Shown here in pieces: positions 8,798 through 18,346 of a stretch of DNA of 64,000 nt. The DNA lies in assembly GCA_030345135.1 (NCBI GenBank), contig CP128386.1, positions 3,435,677-3,499,676 on the forward strand. The letters run 5' to 3'. The notes beneath the pieces were generated by a model. That model had not been told where the DNA came from. It did not search any database and saw only the letters and a list, made by a program, of their open reading frames with translations. The stretch comes from Chitinophagaceae bacterium DXS. GTDB taxonomy: Bacteria; Bacteroidota; Bacteroidia; Chitinophagales; Chitinophagaceae. The translations under genes were made by a program, and so were the position numbers. Within the stretch, counting starts at the first letter, position 1. Every line of letters begins with the position of its first letter.

Positions 8798-9373
8798 TTA
8801 AATAAGATTGTTGGCAAAATCAAGAATTGATGATGTGGTTTCTACAAAAGAAGGCAACTGCAAATCTTTTTCAGATAAGATCAGTTCGTTGTCAGCGATA
8901 CTCCAATCAATATTTAAATCTTTGTCGTTGTATATAATACCTCCTTCTGAAGCCTTGTTATAATAGTTATCGCACTTATAGAAGAAGGTAGCCTGAGCAC
9001 TCAATACAACAAATCCGTGAGCGAACCCGCGTGGAACAAAAAATTGCGTCCCGGAAGTTTCAGAAAGCTCGACTGCCACATACTGACCGAAAGTTTTAGA
9101 ATCAGGTCTTATATCAACTGCCACATCTAAAACCTTACCAGAGAGAACTCGCACCAGTTTGGCCTGAGCATAATTTCCCTTCTGGAAATGCAAACCTCTT
9201 AAAGTTCCTCTGGTGGAATGTGATTGATTATCTTGTACGAAATCAATTTCTTGTCCTGTTAATTCTTCAAACTTCTTTTTATTAAAACTTTCGAAGAAGT
9301 AGCCCCTGTTATCCTTAAAGATCGTGTCGTGGATAATAAAGCATCCTTCAAGTATCGTTTTTTCAATTCTCAT
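8798..9373 (-). CDS. rfbC: dTDP-4-dehydrorhamnose 3,5-epimerase
   Basis: RmlC epimerises dTDP-4-keto-6-deoxyglucose at C3 and C5. Seen: cupin protein of 191 residues with the active-site block TRGTLRGLHFQ (His62), the conserved QAKLVRV block (Lys72) and the RGFAHGF block. An in-frame TTG nine bases upstream would add three residues; the ATG is chosen because homologues begin near this point. It lies 45 nt after rfbB. Its product normally requires RfbD, which is not in this window. Confidence 0.95.
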   Translation of the reverse strand: MRIEKTILEGCFIIHDTIFKDNRGYFFESFNKKKFEELTGQEIDFVQDNQSHSTRGTLRGLHFQKGNYAQAKLVRVLSGKVLDVAVDIRPDSKTFGQYVAVELSETSGTQFFVPRGFAHGFVVLSAQATFFYKCDNYYNKASEGGIIYNDKDLNIDWSIADNELILSEKDLQLPSFVETTSSILDFANNLI

Positions 9374-9418
9374 TTTTGACAATATCTATTCTTTATTACA
9401 ATCCTGTTTACGTATTCT

Positions 9419-10471
9419 TTACCCAGCATACTGTTTCGCATAGTATTGCTGATAATCGCCACTGGTAACATGTTCCAGCCAATCTTTATTATCAAGATAC
9501 CAATCTATTGTTTTACTCAAACCCTCTTCAAAAGTTACTGAAGGCTTCCAGCCCAACTCGCGGTTTATTTTCGTTGCATCAATTGCATAGCGTAAATCGT
9601 GACCTGGCCGATCTTTAACATAGGTTATCAACGAATCACTTGTACCGGCCGGGCGGCCTAGTTTCTCGTCCATCAGCTTGCAAAGCAACTTCACCAAGTC
9701 AAGATTCTTCCATTCATTGAATCCACCAATGTTGTAGGTTTCATGATTTTTCCCGTTATGAAACACTGTATCAATAGCGCGCGCATGATCGATCACATAC
9801 AACCAATCGCGCGTGTTTTCACCTTTTCCATAAACAGGTAAAGGTTTATTATTGATAATATTATTAATGAAAAGCGGGATCAATTTTTCAGGGAAATGAT
9901 TTGGACCATAGTTGTTGGAGCAATTGGTAATAACGAAAGGCAATCCATATGTCTCGCCATAAGCTCTTACAAAATGATCTGAAGATGCTTTACTTGCAGA
10001 ATAGGGCGAGTTGGGTGAATAAGAAGTTGCCTCAGTAAACATACCCGTATCACCCAGTGTTCCATAAACTTCGTCCGTTGATATATGGTAAAACCGATGC
10101 TTCGAAAAATCACCCTTCCATGCATCTTTCGCTATGTTTAATAAATTAACCGTACCTATAATGTTGGTATATATAAAATCAAGAGGAGACAAGATCGACC
10201 TGTCTACATGCGATTCTGCAGCAAGGTGAATAATATCTGTGATATTATGCTTTTCTATAACGGCTTTTAAAGCATCAGCATCCAGAAGGTTTACCTTTTC
10301 GAAGGTATAGGTATCTGCCTGCTCTATGTCTTTTAAGTTTTCGAGGTTTCCAGCGTAGGTCAGCGCATCAAGATTCACTAGTTTGTAGTCTGGGTACTTG
10401 TTTACAAACAAACGAACTACGTGTGAACCGATAAATCCGGCGCCGCCAGTAATCAAAATATTTTTGCTCAT
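9419..10471 (-). CDS. rfbB: dTDP-glucose 4,6-dehydratase
   Basis: RmlB converts dTDP-glucose to dTDP-4-keto-6-deoxyglucose using bound NAD. Seen: extended SDR fold with GGAGFIG at 9-15, the STDEVYG motif holding the catalytic Asp-Glu pair and the YSASK active-site Tyr/Lys. It has 350 residues, as expected, and starts at an ATG. It is located between the UDP-sugar epimerase and rfbC in the same orientation. Confidence 0.97.
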   Translation of the reverse strand: MSKNILITGGAGFIGSHVVRLFVNKYPDYKLVNLDALTYAGNLENLKDIEQADTYTFEKVNLLDADALKAVIEKHNITDIIHLAAESHVDRSILSPLDFIYTNIIGTVNLLNIAKDAWKGDFSKHRFYHISTDEVYGTLGDTGMFTEATSYSPNSPYSASKASSDHFVRAYGETYGLPFVITNCSNNYGPNHFPEKLIPLFINNIINNKPLPVYGKGENTRDWLYVIDHARAIDTVFHNGKNHETYNIGGFNEWKNLDLVKLLCKLMDEKLGRPAGTSDSLITYVKDRPGHDLRYAIDATKINRELGWKPSVTFEEGLSKTIDWYLDNKDWLEHVTSGDYQQYYAKQYAG

Positions 10472-10529
10472 TGGTCTTTTTTACGAATTGCGAATATACA
10501 AAGAGGAAAATTAGGCCCCTAAAAACGAA

Positions 10530-11600
10530 TTAATAATAAGAAGGCTTAGTTATCTTATAATAAGTTCTGTACCATTTTACGAATTTGCGGACACCATCTT
10601 CAATTGATGTTGTAGGTTTATAATCAATGCGTTGTATTAAATCAGCTACGTCGGCATAGGTAGCAGTTAGGTCACCCGCTTGCATTGGCAAAAATTCAAC
10701 TATTGCCTTTTTTCCAATTTCATTTTCCAGTGCGGCTATAAAATCCATCAAACTAATTGGAGCATTTTTGCCGATATTATAGATTTTGTATGGAGCTGTT
10801 GACGAGGAAATATCGGAGTTGCTTGATTTCCATTCAGGATCGGGGTTAGGTGGAAAATTCATGATTCGCGCTACTCCTTCAACTATATCATCGACGTAAG
10901 TAAAGTCACGCTTCATTTCGCCGTAATTAAACACTTTGAGTGGTTTTCCATCTATAATCGCCTTTGTGAAAAGAAAAGGAGCCATGTCTGGTCTTCCCCA
11001 AGGTCCATATACTGTAAAAAAACGAAGACCAGTCACAGGTATCTGGAACAAATGACTATAAGAATGCGCCATTAGTTCGTTGCTCTTTTTTGTAGCTGCA
11101 TACAGGGATATCGGATGATCCGTATTTTGATCTGTAGTGAATGGTGCTTCATCATTCAGACCATATACGCTGGAGCTGCTGGCGAAAACCAAATGCCTTA
11201 CGCCATAATTTCTGCAGCACTCCAAGACGTTTACAAATCCAACAATATTACTGCTGATGTACGCATCAGGATGTGTTAAACTGTATCTGACACCAGCTTG
11301 GGCTGCTAAGTGAATCACCAAGTCGAATTGAGCTTTTTCAAAAGCTTTGTTGAGCCCATCTTTGTCTTCAAGATTCAACTGACCAAAAATAAAACCCGGA
11401 TAAATATCACTATCTATCCGGGTTTTGTATGCGATGTTATTTCTGTCAATGCCTAGCTCCTGAAGCCGGTCCACTTTCAAATGTAAATCGTAATAATGAT
11501 TAAGGCTATCTATACCAACGACTGTATGACCATCTTTTAATAATCTGTTAGCTACATGGAAACCGATAAAACCGGCTGCACCTGTAAGTAGAATTTTCAT
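10530..11600 (-). CDS. NAD-dependent UDP-sugar epimerase, probably UDP-glucuronate 4-epimerase
   Basis: Extended SDR of 356 residues. Seen: GAAGFIG at 7-13, the NHYYDLHLKVDRL segment, SSSSVYG, the YAATK catalytic pair and FFTVYGPWGRPDMAPFLF. The last segment and the NxYYD motif are typical of UDP-glucuronate 4-epimerases (GAE/Cap1J/LpsL type), which supply UDP-galacturonate for surface polysaccharides. Specificity within this SDR group cannot be fixed by eye. It is divergent from the acyltransferase gene, with a 65-nt gap. Confidence 0.85.
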   Translation of the reverse strand: MKILLTGAAGFIGFHVANRLLKDGHTVVGIDSLNHYYDLHLKVDRLQELGIDRNNIAYKTRIDSDIYPGFIFGQLNLEDKDGLNKAFEKAQFDLVIHLAAQAGVRYSLTHPDAYISSNIVGFVNVLECCRNYGVRHLVFASSSSVYGLNDEAPFTTDQNTDHPISLYAATKKSNELMAHSYSHLFQIPVTGLRFFTVYGPWGRPDMAPFLFTKAIIDGKPLKVFNYGEMKRDFTYVDDIVEGVARIMNFPPNPDPEWKSSNSDISSSTAPYKIYNIGKNAPISLMDFIAALENEIGKKAIVEFLPMQAGDLTATYADVADLIQRIDYKPTTSIEDGVRKFVKWYRTYYKITKPSYY

Positions 11601-11623
11601 TTTTTTAATTCTTTGAACAACAA

Positions 11624-11653
11624 TTTGTTTCTTTGCCCAGAATCACAAATTTG
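11624..11653 (+). promoter_or_regulatory. promoter candidate of the acyltransferase-3 gene
   Basis: TTTG at 11624-11627, an 18-nt spacer, then CAAATTTG at 11646-11653 (7 of 8 consensus bases). The spacing is the same as in the glycan-locus promoter at 38993-39022. The ATG at 11666 follows by 12 nt. Confidence 0.45.
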
Positions 11654-11665
11654 AGCGACGTAAAC

Positions 11666-12748
11666 ATGGTACAAAACAATCATAAATCACGCCTTTATTC
11701 CCTTGATTATTTGCGCGGACTTGCTGCTTTATTTATAATGATTTATCATTATTGTAGCTGGACGTTTGGAGCCTATAAAGATAGTACGTTTCTTGGGCGA
11801 ATCGGAATTTATGGAGTTTCAATATTTTATGTACTAAGTGGCCTTACCTTGTACCATGTATATTTTTTAAAGATGAAGCCATCAACGTCGCAAATCATTG
11901 ACTTTTTCATCAAACGTCTTTTCCGAATTTTCCCATTATTATGGTTGGTGACAATTCTGACCTGCTTTGTAAAAGAGTCTTTTCCAATAAAGGCGTTAAT
12001 TTTAAATTTGTCGGGTGCGTTTTCAGTTTTAAGCTGGGACGGTTATATAGGAACGGGGGTTTGGTCAATTGGAAACGAGTTAGTATTCTACTTATTTTTT
12101 CCTGTTTTTATTTTTTTAAGCAAGCAAAATAGAAAATTTTTTTTGCTGCTTGGGGTGTCGATTTTTTTTGTACAGCTATATTTTTGTTTTTTTAAAATAA
12201 AACCTACGATCTCACTAGCTGACCAACTTCAGTGGCACAATTACACCAATCCCCTTAACCAAATTTTTTTATTTCTGGGAGGTTATTTGATCGGATATTT
12301 TTTTCATTCTTTGAATCCCCAAAAAGGGCTATGTGTAATAATTGGCTTAGTTTCAGTTATTTTATTTGCATTCATACCGACCAATACAAATACTGTGTTT
12401 GGCATTAACCGTTTAATATTCACTGCCCTAGCATTCGGAATTTGCTTTGCATTTTATAAAGGCACGTTTTTATTACCAGGGGTAGTTGACAAAGCGCTAC
12501 GCCTTCTAGGAGAGTTCAGTTATTCGATGTACCTGCTTCATCCTTTGGTATGGTTTGTAACAAACAAACTTTTTAAGTCCGACAATACAGAATTAATTTG
12601 GGCTAAACTCTGCCTGTCGATTTTCCTCACATTGATCATAAGCTACCTAGTTTACGTTTCTTTCGAAAAATATTTTATGAAACAAGGTCGTAAATTATCG
12701 AATAAACTTCTTTACGACAATGAGCAAGTAATGCAACCAACTCTGTAA
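11666..12748 (+). CDS. acyltransferase family 3 membrane protein
   Basis: Integral membrane O-acyltransferase of the acyltransferase-3/OafA type, 360 residues. Seen: the N-terminal SLDYLRGLAALFIMIYHY block with Arg and the family His, a VWSIGNELVFYLFFP block, about ten hydrophobic segments, and FSYSMYLLHPLVWF near the C terminus. It has no SGNH domain of its own, but the next gene encodes a separate SGNH lipoprotein. Likely role: O-acetylation of the exported glycan or its lipid-linked unit. It is the only plus-strand gene in the locus. The ATG is preferred over a TTG at 11633 that would lie inside the promoter candidate. The DNA is visibly AT-rich. Confidence 0.9.
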   Translation: MVQNNHKSRLYSLDYLRGLAALFIMIYHYCSWTFGAYKDSTFLGRIGIYGVSIFYVLSGLTLYHVYFLKMKPSTSQIIDFFIKRLFRIFPLLWLVTILTCFVKESFPIKALILNLSGAFSVLSWDGYIGTGVWSIGNELVFYLFFPVFIFLSKQNRKFFLLLGVSIFFVQLYFCFFKIKPTISLADQLQWHNYTNPLNQIFLFLGGYLIGYFFHSLNPQKGLCVIIGLVSVILFAFIPTNTNTVFGINRLIFTALAFGICFAFYKGTFLLPGVVDKALRLLGEFSYSMYLLHPLVWFVTNKLFKSDNTELIWAKLCLSIFLTLIISYLVYVSFEKYFMKQGRKLSNKLLYDNEQVMQPTL

Positions 12749-12759
12749 CAATTCGTTTT

Positions 12760-13515
12760 CTAGTGAATGACGTTCTCCCATTCTTGAGCCAAAATCTCAA
12801 CTCCAAGTGCTGAAGGATGAAAACCGTCGACTGAAAACTTTGTATAATCAGCATTTTGAATATGTGAAATAAGTGCATTATAGCACGGAATAAAGGCTGC
12901 GCCGTATTCTTTTGCCACCATCCTTACAGCAATACGGTACTCTCGGAAGTTGTCGATAAAAGATCCGTACGAGTTAATGTTAGGCAAAATAAATGGCTCC
13001 GCCAAGATCAATCGCAGATTTGGATTTGCCGTGAAAGCCTGATCGACAAGCTGTTTTAAATTATGGTAATATTCGGCAGGAGTAACATGATAACGCAAAT
13101 CATTAACTCCTATCAAAACGCTTAATACATTTGGATTAAGACTAATACAATCGACTGACCATCTAGCTAACAAATCGCCAGAAGTATTTCCAGCGATCCC
13201 TCGATTAAATATAGCTATATTTTTACCGGTGTTATTTTTTAGAATTGCCTCAGAGACATATCTTACATAACCCATTCCGAGCCCTTCGCTTGTATTGCTT
13301 CCAGAAATAGTTCGGTTTCTCGAAGAATCGGTAATTGAATCCCCTTGAAAAACGATCCGATCACTTTCGCGTATAGATATATTTTTAGAAAAATTGTAAT
13401 CCAAGACCGACTCATCGGGATAAAATGAATACCTATTTTTTTTTGTACAACTGGAAATAGAAAAAAGACTAGCCGATATAAAAGTTCTTTTAAGAAATTC
13501 GAGACGGGTATACAT
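12760..13515 (-). CDS. SGNH/GDSL-family hydrolase lipoprotein
   Basis: Envelope esterase or acyl-transfer protein of the SGNH fold. Seen: lipoprotein signal with lipobox SISSC (Cys23 in this numbering), block I GDSITDS with nucleophile Ser60, block II NRGIAGNTSG, block III GVNDLR and block V DGFHPSALG with Asp230 and His233. All four SGNH residues are present. An upstream in-frame ATG at 13545 would add ten residues; the shorter form gives a normal-length lipoprotein signal. Its 3' end is 11 bp from that of the acyltransferase-3 gene. The pair may add and remove, or jointly transfer, acetyl groups on the glycan; this pairing is inferred from context. Confidence 0.85.
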   Translation of the reverse strand: MYTRLEFLKRTFISASLFSISSCTKKNRYSFYPDESVLDYNFSKNISIRESDRIVFQGDSITDSSRNRTISGSNTSEGLGMGYVRYVSEAILKNNTGKNIAIFNRGIAGNTSGDLLARWSVDCISLNPNVLSVLIGVNDLRYHVTPAEYYHNLKQLVDQAFTANPNLRLILAEPFILPNINSYGSFIDNFREYRIAVRMVAKEYGAAFIPCYNALISHIQNADYTKFSVDGFHPSALGVEILAQEWENVIH

Positions 13516-13644
13516 ATTCAGACATTCAAAGCCTAAAATACGCATTCAAATGAAGATACCAATTTAAACATCAAAAAAAACTATATTAAAAAATTTTGAA
13601 GAAAATTCTGAAGGGTGACACGTTACTTTTTAAAAGGTATTCGG

Positions 13645-14451
13645 TTAAAAAAAATGCTTTTTTAATCCATGGACAAAGTAGCATAAGAAATGATACAAAG
13701 ATGTTAAGGGGTTAAGTTTTTCAATTTGTCGGTAAACGAGCCATTGATATTTTGCAGCATTCAATTTGTTTGAAGAAATTCCACCAGTCCTTTTTCTGTA
13801 GTTGGCGAGAGGTAAACTAACACCGGCCATGACATCATCAGAAGTGCTGTGTAGCATTCTCGCTATTGTTAACCATAATACATAGTCTTCTTTTCCCCAT
13901 CTTTTTAATATCGCAGGGGCGACAGAAGTGTCAGTGTTTTCGCTGTCCAAAAAATACAGTTTGCCAAATCTTTCAACATCATAGACAACTGTTAAACATC
14001 CTATACTGCAGCCATTAAGCAATCCTCTATAATTTATAGTATTTCTTACTTTTATTTGTTTCAAAAATTCACCGTTTTCATTAACTACATTATATGAACT
14101 GAAACAGAATGATACATTTTCTTTCTGCATAAAGTCAAGTTGAATTGCCAACTTCGTTTTGCTCCAGGTATCGTCGCTGTCTAGGAAAGCTATGTACTTT
14201 CCACTTGCATTTTTTATTGCCATATTTCTTGCAGCCGCAGCCCCACCGTTTCGCGGCATCAGTAGTACTTTAATCCTCGAATCTCTCTCAGCGAACATTT
14301 TAGCTACAGTTACACCGTTATCCGAGGAACAATCATCTACCAATAGTAATTCCCAATTGGTGAATGTTTGATTTATAACAGACTCGATTGTCTCCTTCAA
14401 ATAAAGCTCGGCATTATAAATAGGAGTGACGATCGAAACAAGGTTGCTCAT
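13645..14451 (-). CDS. glycosyltransferase family 2
   Basis: GT-A inverting glycosyltransferase of 268 residues, expected to work at the cytoplasmic membrane on the lipid-linked repeat unit. Seen: IVTPIYNAELYLKETIESV at the N terminus, the LLLVDDCSSDNG nucleotide-binding segment, an AAARNMAIKNASG segment and the FLDSDDTW metal-binding DxD-type motif. The C-terminal third has no membrane segment and is only weakly typical. The sugar donor cannot be predicted. It lies downstream of the beta-helix gene with an 18-nt gap. Confidence 0.92.
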   Translation of the reverse strand: MSNLVSIVTPIYNAELYLKETIESVINQTFTNWELLLVDDCSSDNGVTVAKMFAERDSRIKVLLMPRNGGAAAARNMAIKNASGKYIAFLDSDDTWSKTKLAIQLDFMQKENVSFCFSSYNVVNENGEFLKQIKVRNTINYRGLLNGCSIGCLTVVYDVERFGKLYFLDSENTDTSVAPAILKRWGKEDYVLWLTIARMLHSTSDDVMAGVSLPLANYRKRTGGISSNKLNAAKYQWLVYRQIEKLNPLTSLYHFLCYFVHGLKKHFF

Positions 14452-14469
14452 TTACTTTTTACGAGTTAA

Positions 14470-15897
14470 TTATTGATTGTTAATCAGATATGTGTTGGAA
14501 ATTGTGCTCTTAGAATTGATAAAGTTTAAAACTACCCCTTTTTCGCTGAAGACCTTGCCGCCTCCATTAAAAACGCAGTCTTTAACAGTGACGTATCTAG
14601 GAGTGTTGCCTTCTTTGAAAAAAGACTTATTAGTGCCCCCAAAATTATTAAATGTACATTTATTAAATTCCACGCGCGGACCTACGGCAAAAAAGATGTT
14701 GCTGTTAAACGCGTTGAAAATGCAATTATCAAATAACTGAACCTGCGCGATACTTTGATAGAGTCCACATTTGTCAAAATTAACTGTTGTGCCATACACA
14801 TTAATAGCTGCATTACTTGAGTAATTTAATCCCAAAGCTGCCGCCCCTATAGCTTCTTCATTATTATTTTGACCAATAGTAATTCGGCTATCTCTAATAT
14901 TGCACACAGCCCCCTTATTCCGGACATTAGCAATAGCATAATTGAAATCGCTTAAATTACAATTCGAGATCTCGGTTGTAGATACTGCATTTTCCTCAAT
15001 GTGGACACATTTTGCATAGTTCTGTATATCACAATTTTTAATTGAAATATTATAGTGAACATTTGGATCTTCGGAAAAATTGAACGTGATGCCGATTCTA
15101 CTTCTACGCTGGCCCAATTTAAGGCCACTCAACTTACAATCGGCAATTTCAACTTTTCCACGGTCTTTCACAGCACTTATGTTTATAGCATCCCCGAAGT
15201 GATCATTATCGACTTTATAAAGGCGTGGAGTTTTACCACGACCGCCGACGTCAATAAAATTGCAGTTTGAGACTATGAGGTTCTTCGGGCCCAGGGCCAT
15301 GAACCCATCACCAAAAACATTTACAAATTTGCAGTCGCTTATCGAAATTGTTTCTGCAGCGATCTGTAGTCCGATATTAATATGTTCATTGAATCCATCA
15401 GGAACTTCTTTCTGTGGCATAGCTTTACCATCAATTACCAGCCCTTTGATATTTACAGTGATATTTAAATTGTTATCAAAAATATTGCTTATCGTCCTTG
15501 CATTCTTTATACTCGCCGGACCAATTGACAAAATTGCATCTTCGCGAAATGCGGTCATATTAGCGAGCTTATTACTATCAGGAAGCAATGGATACGCTGA
15601 CTTTATGACTGCCCCTTCCGATGAAATATCTAGCCTATTTCCCGAACTCAGAGGTACTCGAATAGATTTCTTTACAAAGTAGAATGACTTTGTTTTAGGG
15701 ATAACACATGTTTTATTATTTTCGACACAATACATCAATGCTTTTTGTAAAGCGGGCTGGTCATCTGTTTGACCATCACCCTTGGCTCCGAAAGTTGTGA
15801 CACTTACTGAATTCGTTTGACCTGAGATCGTTTGTATCTCCACAAAACACACGGCAGCAGTAAAAATAAAAACCACTAGAAGTTTCTTGTAACACAT
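14470..15897 (-). CDS. secreted right-handed beta-helix (pectate-lyase-3-like) protein
   Basis: Exported protein of 475 residues. Seen: an N-terminal signal peptide of about 26 residues ending ISGQ, then the pectate-lyase-3 signature VTTFGAKGDGQTDDQPALQKAL, followed by repeating short beta-strand units rich in Asn ladders (for example FNKCTFNNFGG, NFIDVGGRG) that form a parallel beta-helix. This fold occurs in polysaccharide lyases, epimerases and glycan-binding proteins. No catalytic set can be assigned by eye. Its place among glycosyltransferase genes suggests it trims, modifies or binds the exported glycan. Confidence 0.82.
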   Translation of the reverse strand: MCYKKLLVVFIFTAAVCFVEIQTISGQTNSVSVTTFGAKGDGQTDDQPALQKALMYCVENNKTCVIPKTKSFYFVKKSIRVPLSSGNRLDISSEGAVIKSAYPLLPDSNKLANMTAFREDAILSIGPASIKNARTISNIFDNNLNITVNIKGLVIDGKAMPQKEVPDGFNEHINIGLQIAAETISISDCKFVNVFGDGFMALGPKNLIVSNCNFIDVGGRGKTPRLYKVDNDHFGDAINISAVKDRGKVEIADCKLSGLKLGQRRSRIGITFNFSEDPNVHYNISIKNCDIQNYAKCVHIEENAVSTTEISNCNLSDFNYAIANVRNKGAVCNIRDSRITIGQNNNEEAIGAAALGLNYSSNAAINVYGTTVNFDKCGLYQSIAQVQLFDNCIFNAFNSNIFFAVGPRVEFNKCTFNNFGGTNKSFFKEGNTPRYVTVKDCVFNGGGKVFSEKGVVLNFINSKSTISNTYLINNQ

Positions 15898-15907
15898 AAT
15901 AAAAAAA

Positions 15908-17128
15908 TTAATTATGAGAACAATCGCGGTATACTTGGATAAGAGAATCCCTATACCTGCTCATGTTAAGATTTTTAGTTATTTTTTCCTTTGCAGCCAC
16001 GATTACTGATTTTTGACTTGCATAACAAAGTACGCTATTAATGATTTTTTCAACGAGTTCTTCTTGATTTACCTCATCAAAAACTTCGCCACATCCCAAC
16101 CATTCGATGGCTTCTTTTAACGCTCCATAATTACCTGCTATGGGAATCATGTCTGCTAACACGCTCTCATATAAGACCAAGCTGAAAGTTTCAAATAGCT
16201 TTGAAGGAAGAACAAAAACTTTCGCATCGCCAATTAGCTCAGAAAGCTTGGTTGGTGGCATAAAAGGCGAAAACTGCACATGGTTTTGCAAGTTTTTTAA
16301 AACAACGACATTTTTTAACTCTAAAAGCATGGGACCATCCCCGATCAGCTTTAACTTAATATCAGGAATAAGACGAATCAAGGAAGGCATGATATTAAGA
16401 AGAAGTTGTAAATTTTTTTCCTCTGAAAACCGCCCAAAATAGGTAATAACGTTTTTCTTTTCTACGACAGATTGACCAATGTGACTTATCGAATTTTTTA
16501 AAACGCTTACAGAATGTTCTCCATAACGATCACTCAATAAAGCTCCTAAAAATTCCGATGGAGTAATCCATTTATCAACTAAACCGTTGTTAAAAAATAA
16601 ATCTCCTATCAAACTAGTAATTCCTTTGCCAAACGAATGTAAAGCTCCCTTTCGACTACATCTTCTCTTAAAAATTTTTATTTTGTATTTGTCAGCCTTA
16701 CAATCTAAACACCGGCGCTCCAGCCGATAGTCATACGCAGCATGATGCGAGCAAACGTGCTCATATGTGTGGACTGTTTGCAAAATCTTGCATTTCGGCG
16801 CCTTTTTTTTATACAAAAAAATTGCATGTAAAACAGACGGAGACAGATTTCCTACTAAATGGAAGTGGATAACATCGGGTCTCAATTTAAACAAGTACCG
16901 TCTTAATAGTAAGAAATTTTTGACGGAATAAATTGAATTAAAAAAGTTCGCTTTTCCAATGCTTGGAAAAGAGAGGTCAATGGGAAAATCTGTATTGTCA
17001 TTTTCGCGAGCAGCAACATAATGAGCAAAATCTCCAACACCATACTCTTTAAGTGCTTTTACCGTTTGCGAAAATACATTTTCGGCTCCTCCCCCTTTAG
17101 TTGATTCAGCGATGTGTAACACCTTCAT
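15908..17128 (-). CDS. glycosyltransferase family 4
   Basis: GT-B retaining glycosyltransferase, 406 residues. Seen: N-terminal VLHIAESTKGGGAENVF with the Gly-rich acceptor loop, ITYFGRFSEEKNLQLLL at the domain boundary, and FVLPSKLFETFSLVLYESV with the EX7E-type motif. A Cys/His-rich insert (CSHHAAYDYRLERRCLDC, followed by further Cys) at about residues 126-160 suggests a bound zinc, as seen in some GT4 enzymes. The gene is 4 nt downstream of the preceding glycosyltransferase gene, so translational coupling is likely. Confidence 0.92.
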   Translation of the reverse strand: MKVLHIAESTKGGGAENVFSQTVKALKEYGVGDFAHYVAARENDNTDFPIDLSFPSIGKANFFNSIYSVKNFLLLRRYLFKLRPDVIHFHLVGNLSPSVLHAIFLYKKKAPKCKILQTVHTYEHVCSHHAAYDYRLERRCLDCKADKYKIKIFKRRCSRKGALHSFGKGITSLIGDLFFNNGLVDKWITPSEFLGALLSDRYGEHSVSVLKNSISHIGQSVVEKKNVITYFGRFSEEKNLQLLLNIMPSLIRLIPDIKLKLIGDGPMLLELKNVVVLKNLQNHVQFSPFMPPTKLSELIGDAKVFVLPSKLFETFSLVLYESVLADMIPIAGNYGALKEAIEWLGCGEVFDEVNQEELVEKIINSVLCYASQKSVIVAAKEKITKNLNMSRYRDSLIQVYRDCSHN

Positions 17129-17131
17129 AAA

Positions 17132-18337
17132 TCAATTATTTTCGAATAAATGAATTATTCCCCTTAACTCAACCTGCTTTCTAAGCGATTTTGCAACGCC
17201 CGGTATACTAAAAAATTGATAAAGTTTGTCAATATTACTTCCAAAAGTATCCTTTGCTCCATTGCTACAATTTGTAATTTCCTTTTCTATGCATTCGCAC
17301 ATATCAGCAATTGAATCACACATATAACCAATCTGGCCTGCCTTGTTAAAGTATGTTTCAAAAAAATTGTTTTTAAGAACGATAACAGGCTTTTTATGTG
17401 AAACTGCATCAAGAAAGGCGCCGCTAGGAGTTAACCTGTATGTAGCATCTGGATAAAAGAATAAGATGAAATCTTGCTGGCTAATTTTCTTGTCGTACGT
17501 ACCCTGATCTAGAAAATATTTACCATCGGGGTAATTTATTTTTTTACCATTTAATTCGGAAGTAAAGTCAGCTACTTTTCCAATTATTTCTAATTGAACC
17601 TTATCCAAAATTCCTTTTGTCTTTAGTCGATCATGAATTTCAATTATAAGATCGGCTCTTTTCATTCTTGTTGCTAATCCCACGGTAGCGAGTCTTAGCT
17701 TATTATTTGGAAGAGATTTAGTATTAGATTCCGTCGGTTGAAGACAATATGGATGCTCAATTACTAAAAAATTCTTCGTAAAATCACCGTTATAATAACG
17801 CTTCAATTCAGCAACGATATTCTCGCCAAGAACAATTAAATAGATACGTGATTTTTTAATAAGAAGGGGAAAAGCTCTCTTGAACATGATAGCGATTAAT
17901 TTGTAGTGTCCGTTCAAAAGACGATATGTATCTTTTTCGATGAAAGCCAGTTCACCATGACAAACAAAAATTATTTTACGCCTAAAAAAAAAGTTCAATA
18001 ATAATACCATGGGGTAAGCGAAAGGACTTAAACCGGAAAATATTAACTGTTGACTAAAGGGCGTAAAGAGCAGAAAGCGGATAGTTTGTAAAACGGATAT
18101 TATATAAAGGAATGGAATAACAATTTTATTGTCAGATCGAACATTAAAAATGCATTTAAAATCTATGGCCGCACCCGAAAACTTTTTTTGTACACAACTC
18201 AGATGCGTTTTTTCTCCGTAAAAAACAATTTGCGATGCGGGAAACGCATGGGACAAAACGCCCAGAAATGCGGCGTTGAATGATGAATGTTTTTCCCCGG
18301 TCCACAACGGCTCAACTACCTTGATCTTTTTCTTCAT
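17132..18337 (-). CDS. putative GT-B glycosyltransferase
   Basis: A 401-residue protein with an N-terminal Rossmann-like half and a C-terminal half carrying KLRLATVGLATRMKRADLI and a SGAFLDAVSHKKPVIVLKN segment. These resemble the donor-binding half of GT-B enzymes. A hydrophobic segment near residues 80-120 may associate with the membrane. No specific family signature is recognised. The assignment rests on the fold pattern and its place between the polymerase and a GT4 gene in the same operon. The sugar is unknown. Confidence 0.65.
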   Translation of the reverse strand: MKKKIKVVEPLWTGEKHSSFNAAFLGVLSHAFPASQIVFYGEKTHLSCVQKKFSGAAIDFKCIFNVRSDNKIVIPFLYIISVLQTIRFLLFTPFSQQLIFSGLSPFAYPMVLLLNFFFRRKIIFVCHGELAFIEKDTYRLLNGHYKLIAIMFKRAFPLLIKKSRIYLIVLGENIVAELKRYYNGDFTKNFLVIEHPYCLQPTESNTKSLPNNKLRLATVGLATRMKRADLIIEIHDRLKTKGILDKVQLEIIGKVADFTSELNGKKINYPDGKYFLDQGTYDKKISQQDFILFFYPDATYRLTPSGAFLDAVSHKKPVIVLKNNFFETYFNKAGQIGYMCDSIADMCECIEKEITNCSNGAKDTFGSNIDKLYQFFSIPGVAKSLRKQVELRGIIHLFENN

Positions 18338-18346
18338 TGAAGTCCT

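Noticed and set aside
10530-11600. The SDR next to rfbB as the missing RfbD reductase
   Set aside because: It is 356 residues long with UDP-glucuronate epimerase motifs; RfbD is shorter and has a different N-terminal signature.
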